NCBI GenBank assembly: GCA_030452275.1
Contig: JAKDMR010000144.1
Location: 1-6,086, forward strand
From: Candidatus Nitrosocosmicus sp.
Lineage (GTDB): Archaea > Thermoproteota > Nitrososphaeria > Nitrososphaerales > Nitrososphaeraceae
Direction: 5' to 3'
DNA length: 6,086 nucleotides
Shown: piece after piece, positions 1-6,086 of the stretch
Numbering within the stretch: the stretch's first letter is position 1
Layout: each line of letters begins with the position of its first letter
The notes under the pieces: model-generated
Database searches by the model: none
What the model saw: only the letters and a program-made list of their open reading frames with translations
Told to the model about the DNA's origin: nothing
Program-made: the position numbers and the translations under genes

Positions 1-28
1 AAAATTTAATTTTTTAATTCAATTTTTT
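1..28 (+). terminator. Oligo-T tracts at the left edge
   Basis: Two T6 runs (TTTTTT within 10-16 and again within 23-28) on the plus strand would suit termination of a plus-strand gene entering from the left of the window. No such gene is visible, so this is weak. The remainder of 1-183 shows no gene; it holds only a small perfect hairpin, AATGAT-TTT-ATCATT, at 162-176. Confidence 0.2.
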
Positions 29-183
29 ACCAGATCAAATTTGTTCATATTTTTAATGAAATGTTAATAATCTTGTTTGATATTTTGACTTTAAATATCG
101 ATGAAATAAGGTCTTAATATGTCGATAAAATATTTTCGAGCGGCCTATAGTATGGAGATTAAATGATTTTATCATTGAATGTT

Positions 184-754
184 TCAAAAAATTTCTTTCA
201 AAATGAGCACAATGTAATAAACCTCAGAATTTGTTTTACTGATAGTCAAAACTAAAGAACTTCTATAAGAAGAAGAAAAGAAGACGTATTCAGAATATAT
301 ATCATGAGATGAATAACCAAAAAAATGAACCACTTTTCGCACTATAGGAGTAAACGATACACGATCTACAATGACCATAACTGTAATTACACCTCCGTCA
401 ACGTTATATGGAATTGGAACTACAGCGATTCCGTTACTAGAATGAACTGGAAATAAATGTGCCCTAACTCGATTGAAAGTTGAAATACATATCGATCCTT
501 ATTCAAATAACTAGATAATAGTCATGTCTATTTCCAATCTATTAGTTTTAGGATTGAAAAATTGTAATCGAAAATGGGGATTATTATTTTCAATGTTTGA
601 CGAGATATTATTATCTGTATATTCAACAACAACTTTTTTAGTCTACTACCGTTTGTATAATTACTCAATTCGATGGATCCACTGTCTGTTATTTGGGCAA
701 TTCATTATCGATTTGACATTTGACTAAAGAATTATGTGCTGTTAGAGAAAATCA
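184..754 (-). pseudogene. Decayed gene for a secreted beta-sandwich protein
   Basis: Three protein-like fragments lie in order on the minus strand. Fragment A (742-692) reads TAHNSLVKCQIDNELPK and is followed by stops at 689-691 and 665-667. Fragment B (642-514), in a second frame, reads KKVVVEYTDNN and then NNNPHFRLQFFNPKTNRLE, ending at TAG (511-513). Fragment C (498-184) continues in the same frame as B after a further stop at 499-501, and includes RAHLFPVHSSNGIAVVPIPY and then VIVDRVSFTPI. The frame change between A and B falls at a run of six T (634-639). C is open for 104 codons but has no ATG until 378 and no GTG, TTG or CTG before that, so it is unlikely to be an intact gene. The V-x-V-x-x-[IV]-x-F-x-P-I pattern resembles, from memory, beta-sandwich domains of thaumarchaeal exported proteins. 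A signal-like hydrophobic stretch in another frame (about 780-824) may be the lost N-terminus. An alternative is an intact 64-residue gene at 184-378; I consider this less likely. Confidence 0.55.
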
Positions 755-1134
755 TGATTTATTCCTAAATTAAGACTCGCCTATAGTTTTATTGCAACAG
801 GAAAAATTAGTAAGAAGATTTCATGATATCAATGTTTGTTTATATTTGACTACTTAAAAAAGGATCGATTCATTATGCAATACTGGACTCAAATCCTCTT
901 ATCAATCAACCATTCAATCAATCAAATTGTTATTATTAATTACTTTGTTTCCTAATTCTGAAAATCGTCATATGATTATTCTTTTATTTAGATCAGAATA
1001 TAGAATTCGTTAATTATCATGGTCTACTGTAGCTAAAAACGTTAAACAATGAAAAGAAAATTGAATTAGGAAAAAGCAATTAATATATTCAGATATCTAA
1101 AAATAGTTGAAGGGTATGCCCAAAGCGATAGTTA
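755..1134. other. Gene-free AT-rich spacer downstream of the copper gene
   Basis: I see no reading frame with protein-like content and no tRNA- or rRNA-like structure. The part next to the copper gene holds oligo-T tracts in the transcript sense. Around 901-927 there is an imperfect run of AATC/CAAT units (ATCAATCAACC, then CAATCAATCAAA). The end near 780-824 may contain a signal-peptide remnant of the neighbouring pseudogene: a minus-strand ATG at 824 is followed, in a shifted frame, by a hydrophobic stretch (IFLLIFPVAIKL). Confidence 0.6.
1051..1103 (-). terminator. Oligo-T tracts, probable terminator of the copper gene
   Basis: Read on the minus strand, 32 bases past the stop codon of the copper gene, there are T5 at 1103-1099, T5 at 1075-1071 and TTTTCTTTT at 1060-1052. 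Archaeal RNA polymerase terminates at such U-rich tracts without needing a strong hairpin, and I see no strong hairpin here. AT-rich intergenic DNA produces such runs by chance, so this is only suggestive. Confidence 0.3.
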
Positions 1135-4100
1135 TTATTTATTACCATAGTTTTCGATCTTTTCTACGTAATGAATGCTATTAGAAAAGGCATAGGTTGT
1201 TCTAACATACATTACGGACACAAATATTATTCCTAAAGCGATCAGAGGGGCGGCGATTTTTTCAAAACCAGTTTCTGCAATAAATTCAAAGATGCTCATC
1301 GTGTTTGCGTCAGCTGACATAGGACTTGGTTGAGATAAGAGGGACATTGAATTTATACTCGTATCTATTCGTGCCAAGGCACTTTCCCTCTGTTCTGCAA
1401 ACCAAACTTGACCCGTTTTATCGGTAGTCAAATACTGGACGAATGGATTAGAGGTAGGAATATCAATTCTTTTTTGTTTACCTGTAATAGGATCCATAAC
1501 TGTAATTTTGTTTGTCAAATGCTCTGCTATCCATAAGTTATGATATTTATCAAAAACCATTCCAAATGGTAGTGCTTCTTTGCTATTGAGCGCCAATTGC
1601 CTGAATGTCTCTGTAATTGGATCGAATATTGAAATAACATTACCTTCATGTTCTGATATGAATATTTCGTCATTAAATGGACTGGTAGTAATAAAGATAG
1701 GGTCATTTAAAGATGCATTTCCTAATTGATTTGAATCCGTACTATTAGGATAGAATTCCCTCACCAAATAATTATTATTGTTCTGAGATGTCACCTTTGC
1801 TATACGGCCTGAACCACTCTCGGCAATCCAAGCGGAATTCCTATCATCAAAAGTTATACTCAATGGATTGGCATCTAATGACGGTAGTTCGATTTTTGTA
1901 AAGGTTTTATTTAAATGGTTAAATTTCAATATCAAGTTTGTATTTGCTACAGTAATCCATACATCATTATTGGAATCGACAGCAAGTGCTGATGGAACTC
2001 CTTGAGCTTCGGATTCAAGAGAGGAAGAAAGTGGTGAAGGAGAAGGAGTTGATAGTTTCTGATCATCAATAGAATTCATCGAAGGAGATAGAGAGAACAA
2101 TAAATAATTTTCGTTAGATTTGTTTTGAGGATTATAATATCCAAGTAGTCTATTCAAAGGATCCAAGTACCAAATATTATCGTTAGAATCTAACGCCAAT
2201 TGACTAATAATTCTAGTTCCATTAATTTTGTGTTCTGTATAACTAGCATTATCCAAGTTATATTCCAAAATTCTACCGCTATTAAGAACAGTATCACCTG
2301 TCCAAATTACATTTCTATTCGGGTCATAAACAGGATATAGAGGTTGACTAAAATCTTCAGCAGTTCCGGATATATTTTCAATGGTGGTTTTAAACTCTGT
2401 GACATTGAAACTCATCTGATCTAATGATGGTTTCACAAATGCGTCAAATACTGTATAAATATTTGGCATATTTTTCTGATTACTAATGCCTTCGACTTCA
2501 ATCTCCCATTTCCCTGTAAATCCAAAGGATGTATTAGTTGAAAATACCCCTGTCGATTCCCTGTTTGTACTTAATTCTATTGGAGCGAAAGTCACTGATA
2601 TAGGGGAAGTAGATTCTTCAACAAAAGTCATTTTAAGTTTAACCCGATCAAAATCTATTGGATTGTTATTGGGATCAAGAAAACTTACTCTAAGTTTATT
2701 TGGTCCGGGAAGATAAGGTTCGATAGACAGCAGAACTTTAGTATAGGCGTTTGAAATATTGACACCAGCAGAATCAATATTAGTATTATTATATGCATTT
2801 GGTATGAAAACAGTATTAATATACGCTGTAGGTTGTCCTGTATTGGAAAGAAACGTATCATATTGTGTGGGTTGATTTTCTTGAAGACCTTCCTCACTTT
2901 CTGGCAATCCGGTGCTAGTAAGAATAGCTACTGTACCAAGTAATAATATTCCAAATATAACTTCCATTTTCAAACCTACGTTAAATCTTGAAACCATTTT
3001 GTTTGAGGAAAAGTTATGAGATTTTTTATTACTTTTTGATGTTGTTCGAAGTGGAGGAGATCCAGAATGTGTATATCGAACCACACTCCTTAAAGATCTA
3101 TTATAGAGTACTATTTGGTAATAAGAGCCCATAATAATCATCATTCCTGCTAAAATCAATTTTGCAATCAAAATCTTTCCATAAAGAGATGATAGTGTTA
3201 GGCTTAGATCATTTTCAAGTACATACAGAAGGAAAGGTCCGGTCAGCAAAATAGTCCCCAATATAATAACTGGAACAAATGAAAATCTTGGGATAATTAT
3301 TGAAATTAGAGAATTAGTAACGATTTGATCAGAATAATCATTGTTATTGATTACATTGTTTGTTTCAGACCCTCTACCGAAAATAATTCTACTTACCTTT
3401 GATTTACTTTTACCTATAATACCTGAATCTTCGTCTTGCAGTAGTTTACTCCTCAGAGAAGGTACAACTACAAATGCAAGATAGAAAACACCTCCGATCC
3501 ACAAAGAAGCCGCTACATTGTGAGCAAAATCAAGCAGAACATAGAGAAAATTTGATGACACCGCTGCAGCATGTCCCATAAGGGAAGTGGTTAGAAGAGC
3601 TCCAATGCCAGATAAGAAAATTGCCAAGTATTCGTAAATATGCATCCTTTTATCGCTTTCTTGTTCAACGGATACCACTGATTTTTTCTTTCTTCTATAA
3701 AGAACGTATAAAGCAAAGAACAAAATATTAAATGATATAACGGTTCGAGCAAACCAAACACTGCCAAATACCCCTGTATTTATAGCATCAAATATGGAAG
3801 CGTTAATAGTAAGAGCCAGAGATATTATCATTGCAAAATCAGAAAGTACGAGGATTATAGAGCCTATTAAAATCAAATATATTGTTTTGTTTTCAATCGT
3901 CTTTTGTTGCAGATTTAAAAATCTCTCATTCAGCCAATTTATTTTTTTTAGGGGTTTCCATAACCACAACATGCAGAAAGCAGAGCCTACAACCATCACT
4001 TGACCTACTAGAGAAGGAAATCGGGCTATTGCAGATCCTACAGATATCTGATCATATATCGAAGTTATCCCACTTTGAGAATTGGAAGACGGGAGAATCA

Positions 4101-4578
4101 TTCCCTGTTTACCAATTCCGAATACAAATGTATCTTGGGTTAGGTGTCCATCAATTTGAGACAACATTTGCACAGAAACAGTATACGTACCCTCACCCAG
4201 ATCTGCAGGAACAGTTACTGACAGTTTGCTTTCATCATTGTTAACGTATTTTAAATCAGCGTTATCAACACGTTCCCCATTGGAATCTATCACAGAAATC
4301 TTGCTATAAGTCAAATCAACCGGTTCGTTAATATTTACTTGCAACTTCTCAGGAGATTTATCCAGAATTTGGCCTGGAGACGGGTCGGTAGAGATTACAA
4401 AAGCATGTCCATAAACTTCAGGAAAAGAATAACCAGCAATCAGAGAAAAACAAATGATCAAGGTGATAATTGATATTGATTGGATCAAAGCACAACTAGA
4501 GAAATGCCCCAAGTTATACTTGGACATACAGTTTAAGAGTGGACTGATGGATGATCTGTAAGATACTGTCCTAAACAT
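1135..4578 (-). CDS. CopC-CopD copper protein fused to a YtkA-like domain and a Vgb-like seven-bladed beta-propeller
   Basis: Likely binds Cu(II) outside the membrane and imports or transfers copper through a CopD-type membrane domain. Domains by residue: signal peptide about 30-57; CopC about 58-154, with likely ligands H58 (mature N-terminus), E85, D143 and H145 (the DGH motif); CopD about 179-556 with eight predicted helices, including GHAAA (H336), the D350/H353 segment with W360-IGG, and K468; YtkA/FixH-like beta-sandwich about 610-715; propeller about 740-1075, with seven repeats of the form D-x-x-x-x-x-W-[IF]-A-E; final helix about 1106-1127. Positive loops (RRKKK at 295-299, the Arg/Lys-rich 494-535) predict CopC, both extra domains and more than ten N-x-S/T sequons outside. 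Bacterial YcnJ-type CopC-CopD proteins lack the propeller. The start used is ATG at 4578; ATG at 4527 (M18) gives a more normal signal peptide and may be the true start. Streptogramin lyase activity is not implied. Domain calls are by eye; CopC/CopD is the surest. Confidence 0.93.
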   Translation of the reverse strand: MFRTVSYRSSISPLLNCMSKYNLGHFSSCALIQSISIITLIICFSLIAGYSFPEVYGHAFVISTDPSPGQILDKSPEKLQVNINEPVDLTYSKISVIDSNGERVDNADLKYVNNDESKLSVTVPADLGEGTYTVSVQMLSQIDGHLTQDTFVFGIGKQGMILPSSNSQSGITSIYDQISVGSAIARFPSLVGQVMVVGSAFCMLWLWKPLKKINWLNERFLNLQQKTIENKTIYLILIGSIILVLSDFAMIISLALTINASIFDAINTGVFGSVWFARTVISFNILFFALYVLYRRKKKSVVSVEQESDKRMHIYEYLAIFLSGIGALLTTSLMGHAAAVSSNFLYVLLDFAHNVAASLWIGGVFYLAFVVVPSLRSKLLQDEDSGIIGKSKSKVSRIIFGRGSETNNVINNNDYSDQIVTNSLISIIIPRFSFVPVIILGTILLTGPFLLYVLENDLSLTLSSLYGKILIAKLILAGMMIIMGSYYQIVLYNRSLRSVVRYTHSGSPPLRTTSKSNKKSHNFSSNKMVSRFNVGLKMEVIFGILLLGTVAILTSTGLPESEEGLQENQPTQYDTFLSNTGQPTAYINTVFIPNAYNNTNIDSAGVNISNAYTKVLLSIEPYLPGPNKLRVSFLDPNNNPIDFDRVKLKMTFVEESTSPISVTFAPIELSTNRESTGVFSTNTSFGFTGKWEIEVEGISNQKNMPNIYTVFDAFVKPSLDQMSFNVTEFKTTIENISGTAEDFSQPLYPVYDPNRNVIWTGDTVLNSGRILEYNLDNASYTEHKINGTRIISQLALDSNDNIWYLDPLNRLLGYYNPQNKSNENYLLFSLSPSMNSIDDQKLSTPSPSPLSSSLESEAQGVPSALAVDSNNDVWITVANTNLILKFNHLNKTFTKIELPSLDANPLSITFDDRNSAWIAESGSGRIAKVTSQNNNNYLVREFYPNSTDSNQLGNASLNDPIFITTSPFNDEIFISEHEGNVISIFDPITETFRQLALNSKEALPFGMVFDKYHNLWIAEHLTNKITVMDPITGKQKRIDIPTSNPFVQYLTTDKTGQVWFAEQRESALARIDTSINSMSLLSQPSPMSADANTMSIFEFIAETGFEKIAAPLIALGIIFVSVMYVRTTYAFSNSIHYVEKIENYGNK

Positions 4579-4593
4579 AAGTATATCGTTTCC

Positions 4594-4601
4594 TATTTAA
4601 A
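4594..4601 (-). promoter_or_regulatory. TATA-like box for the copper gene
   Basis: The minus strand reads TTTAAATA here, ending 15 bases before the ATG at 4578. With the usual archaeal spacing of about 25 bases from box centre to transcription start, the transcript would begin at or inside the first codons, so translation would have to start later, for example at M18 (ATG at 4527). A second box, TATTATAA at about 4618-4625, would instead give a leader of about 18 bases before ATG 4578. The sequence alone cannot decide between them. Confidence 0.35.
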
Positions 4602-4677
4602 ATTAAGGTTAAACAACTTATAATAACTTTCATTAACGAAAGAAAATAATACTCAACAGGATTGATTTCATGTTAAT

Positions 4678-4690
4678 AAATATTTTGTAC
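4678..4690 (+). repeat. 13-base direct repeat, copy 1
   Basis: AAATATTTTGTAC; an identical copy lies at 4814-4826, 136 bases away (start to start). Both are in the spacer upstream of the copper gene. Function unknown; a paired regulator site is possible. Confidence 0.6.
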
Positions 4691-4813
4691 TAATATAATA
4701 AAAGTCAATTATTCCTTTACAATAGATAATTTTTTGACAAACCCAAGCAGAATGGTCAGTAATGACAAGCAAGTCAATATTTGGTAATACTATGATAAAA
4801 GTAATAATCAGAC

Positions 4814-4826
4814 AAATATTTTGTAC
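4814..4826 (+). repeat. 13-base direct repeat, copy 2
   Basis: AAATATTTTGTAC, identical to the copy at 4678-4690. It is directly followed by AAGCAG; a similar CAAGCAGA also occurs at 4744-4751, so part of this spacer may be an old imperfect duplication. Confidence 0.6.
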
Positions 4827-4895
4827 AAGCAGAGAAAAATTAACATACCGTTTATGATATGAGAATATATAACTATTACAGGGTTTTGGTCCTCT

Positions 4896-4907
4896 AACTA
4901 ATTAGTT
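4896..4907. promoter_or_regulatory. Perfect 12-base palindrome, possible operator
   Basis: AACTAATTAGTT is fully self-complementary, which suits a dimeric DNA-binding protein. It lies 57 bases past the stop of the upstream minus-strand gene and about 320 bases before the copper gene start, which is far for a classical operator. A chance AT-rich palindrome cannot be excluded. Confidence 0.2.
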
Positions 4908-4963
4908 TCCATAGAAAATAAGATGAGTTAATGACATGAATGATGACTAGAGTAGAGTTCGGT

Positions 4964-5824
4964 TTAAACCTTTTTTCTTTTTAATGCAAATGCAGATATT
5001 ATAATGGCTCCTATACCAATTCCAATTGAACTAACACTGACCATATAAAGACTATTTAGATAAATAATTTGTTCATTTAGCGATTCTTGTAATCTCTGAG
5101 TACTATTTATTAATGAATTCATAACATCTGCATTAGTTCTAATATTGTTCTCCAATCCACTTAATATAGCACGAAGATTAGATCCTATTATTGCAGAGTT
5201 GGCACTATCCTGCGGGCCACTTTCTACACCACTCACACTATCTTCAGCAGGAGGAAAGATCAAATTTTGCTTGCCTTCTATGTCTTCAATAGGAATTTCG
5301 GCGTTAATATTTTGACCCGATATGGTTCCATTGAGTAATACATCATACGATCCAATCCTAGAAGGTATTATGCTAGATACATATCCTCCAGCTGTTTCAA
5401 CTGAAGGAACAAAATTAAGCTGTTTTGTAATTCCACCATATTTTACCACTACATTAATCTGTGACAGAGCATTTCTCACAGGAGCAAGAACATTTTCTGA
5501 TGTATCATTTGATTGGTCATTTTGTCTATGGACTAGTATTATTATGCTATTTATCTCATCCACTAATGGAGGTTCGATTAACCAACCAGCCTCTACAGTT
5601 AGATTTCCAAATTGCTTTGTAGTATGACCAAATGCGATAGGCAAAGACTGTAGAAAGTATAAAAGTACAATACCAAATAACAATAACAAAGAGAAAATAA
5701 GAAAAATTAAATGGAAATTTGTTTGATTACCGAAAATATCTAGATAACCATGAATTGAATTATTAATCAATGTGGTTATAAGTCCATTATTAGAAATATA
5801 TCTTTCTTTCTTTGTCAAATCCAA
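4964..5824 (-). CDS. Exported, C-terminally anchored beta-sandwich protein with coiled coil (archaeal, function unknown)
   Basis: A 286-residue surface protein of unproven function. Residues 1-36 form an unusually long polar N-terminus and 37-62 a hydrophobic signal core. Cleavage after AFG (64-66) would leave H67 as the mature N-terminus (HTTKQFGNLTVEAGW). Residues 67-182 look like a CopC/YtkA/FixH-style beta-sandwich, with the E-A-G-W...E-P-P-L-V segment at 78-88 and a G-S-Y-D-V strand at 158-162. Residues 190-212 are a Ser/Pro/Asp-rich linker, 214-258 a probable coiled coil with regularly spaced Leu/Ile, and 260-280 a membrane helix followed by KRKKV, so the C-terminus should be cytoplasmic. 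From memory, similar proteins with an HTT...W..EPP motif occur in ammonia-oxidising archaea; this was not searched. The start is TTG at 5824: an in-frame stop lies at 5861-5863 and there is no in-frame ATG before the hydrophobic core. Other TTG codons at 5818 and 5770 are possible. The copper-protein neighbour suggests, but does not prove, a metal role. Confidence 0.85.
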   Translation of the reverse strand: MDLTKKERYISNNGLITTLINNSIHGYLDIFGNQTNFHLIFLIFSLLLLFGIVLLYFLQSLPIAFGHTTKQFGNLTVEAGWLIEPPLVDEINSIIILVHRQNDQSNDTSENVLAPVRNALSQINVVVKYGGITKQLNFVPSVETAGGYVSSIIPSRIGSYDVLLNGTISGQNINAEIPIEDIEGKQNLIFPPAEDSVSGVESGPQDSANSAIIGSNLRAILSGLENNIRTNADVMNSLINSTQRLQESLNEQIIYLNSLYMVSVSSIGIGIGAIIISAFALKRKKV

Positions 5825-5881
5825 CCAATTACATTCTTTACATCGATAAGAAGAGGATGATTACAATTAACCTCTTGAGTA

Positions 5882-5897
5882 ACTAAAAGTGTTTAGT
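5882..5897. promoter_or_regulatory. Inverted repeat upstream of the anchored-protein gene
   Basis: ACTAAA, a four-base spacer AGTG, then TTTAGT: a perfect six-base dyad located 57-73 bases upstream of the TTG start at 5824. It could be an operator or a small hairpin. It shares the half-site ACTAA/TTAGT with the palindrome at 4896-4907, but the spacing between the halves differs. Confidence 0.25.
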
Positions 5898-6086
5898 CAT
5901 ATTCTTTTACAATCATCTAGTGTGTAACGAACAGATATTCAAAATTTTGTAGTTTGTCTGTCATTGATGTTATTCTATAAACATGAAAATTATCGAAGGA
6001 TAATGAATTAGAAATCTAAACACTATAGTTTTACAAAGCTATAAACTAGTATATGGTAAGCTAATAGACATGTGTCACCCCTCCTG

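Larger units (their letters stand above)
4579..4963. other. Gene-free spacer between the two exported-protein genes
   Basis: A stretch of 385 bases without a convincing gene on either strand. It should hold the promoter of the copper gene. It contains a 13-base direct repeat (AAATATTTTGTAC at 4678-4690 and 4814-4826), a shorter repeated CAAGCAGA (4744-4751 and 4826-4833), and a perfect 12-base palindrome at 4896-4907. The length suggests that the two minus-strand genes are transcribed separately. Confidence 0.6.

Noticed and set aside
162..176. Small perfect hairpin AATGAT-TTT-ATCATT
   Set aside because: Six base pairs, AT-only but for one pair, with no T tract after it; easily chance in this AT-rich DNA.
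184..378. Minus-strand 64-codon frame as an intact small gene
   Set aside because: The protein-like sequence continues upstream of its ATG to base 498 and, beyond stops, to 642, so the ATG is more likely an internal Met of a decayed gene.
524..727. Plus-strand open frame of 67 codons
   Set aside because: It lies opposite the minus-strand pseudogene fragments, which have the more protein-like sequence; its own translation has low-complexity Ile/Leu/Tyr character and no recognisable motif.
901..927. AATC/CAAT short repeats as a CRISPR-like or iteron array
   Set aside because: The units are four bases, imperfect and cover fewer than 30 bases, with no spacers.
1135..2400. Antibiotic (streptogramin B) lyase activity from the Vgb-like half
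   Set aside because: The propeller fold is widely reused and the fusion to a copper permease gives no support for this substrate.
2486..2716. Plus-strand 76-codon frame
   Set aside because: Antisense to the YtkA-like domain of the copper gene; no independent support.
2685..2897. Minus-strand 70-codon frame inside the copper gene
   Set aside because: It is an out-of-frame shadow of the copper gene, whose own frame carries clear domains throughout.
3882..4244. Plus-strand 120-codon frame, and overlapping 3794-4003
   Set aside because: Antisense to the CopC/CopD coding region; no motifs or promoter context.
5322..5627. Plus-strand 101-codon frame
   Set aside because: Antisense to the anchored-protein gene, which has a coherent signal, sandwich and membrane anchor.

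Overview
The window is AT-rich archaeal DNA. The protein style and gene content suggest an ammonia-oxidising member of the Nitrososphaeria (Thaumarchaeota). The features behind this are a large secreted copper protein rich in N-glycosylation sequons, C-terminally anchored exported beta-sandwich proteins, and little sign of Shine-Dalgarno use at the two main genes. The low GC content would fit a Nitrosocosmicus-like lineage better than high-GC Nitrososphaera, but that placement is inference from memory and not a search result.

Everything recognisable lies on the minus strand. From right to left: (1) 5824-4964 encodes an exported, C-terminally anchored protein of 286 residues, with a predicted mature N-terminal His, a beta-sandwich region and a membrane-proximal coiled coil. 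(2) A gene-free gap of 385 bases follows (4579-4963), holding a 13-base direct repeat, a 12-base palindrome and TATA-like sequences. (3) 4578-1135 encodes a 1147-residue protein that joins CopC, CopD, a YtkA/FixH-like beta-sandwich, a seven-bladed Vgb-like beta-propeller and a C-terminal membrane anchor. (4) 755-1134 is gene-free and contains oligo-T tracts (in the transcript sense) suitable for archaeal termination. (5) 754-184 is a decayed secreted-protein gene: open fragments in one frame separated by stop codons, preceded by a fragment in a second frame, with the frame change next to a homopolymer run. (6) 1-183 has no gene.

The functional theme is copper at the cell surface. The large protein can be read as one polypeptide that binds copper outside (CopC), moves it across the membrane (CopD), and carries two further extracellular modules that may sense, dock or scaffold. 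The neighbouring anchored protein is predicted to expose a His at its mature N-terminus, as CopC does, and could be an accessory metal or redox protein. The 385-base gap argues for separate promoters rather than one tight operon. Copper supply matters in these archaea because ammonia monooxygenase and many electron carriers are copper proteins, but no amo gene is present here. The most notable points are the five-part fusion and the pseudogene, which no single long open frame reveals.
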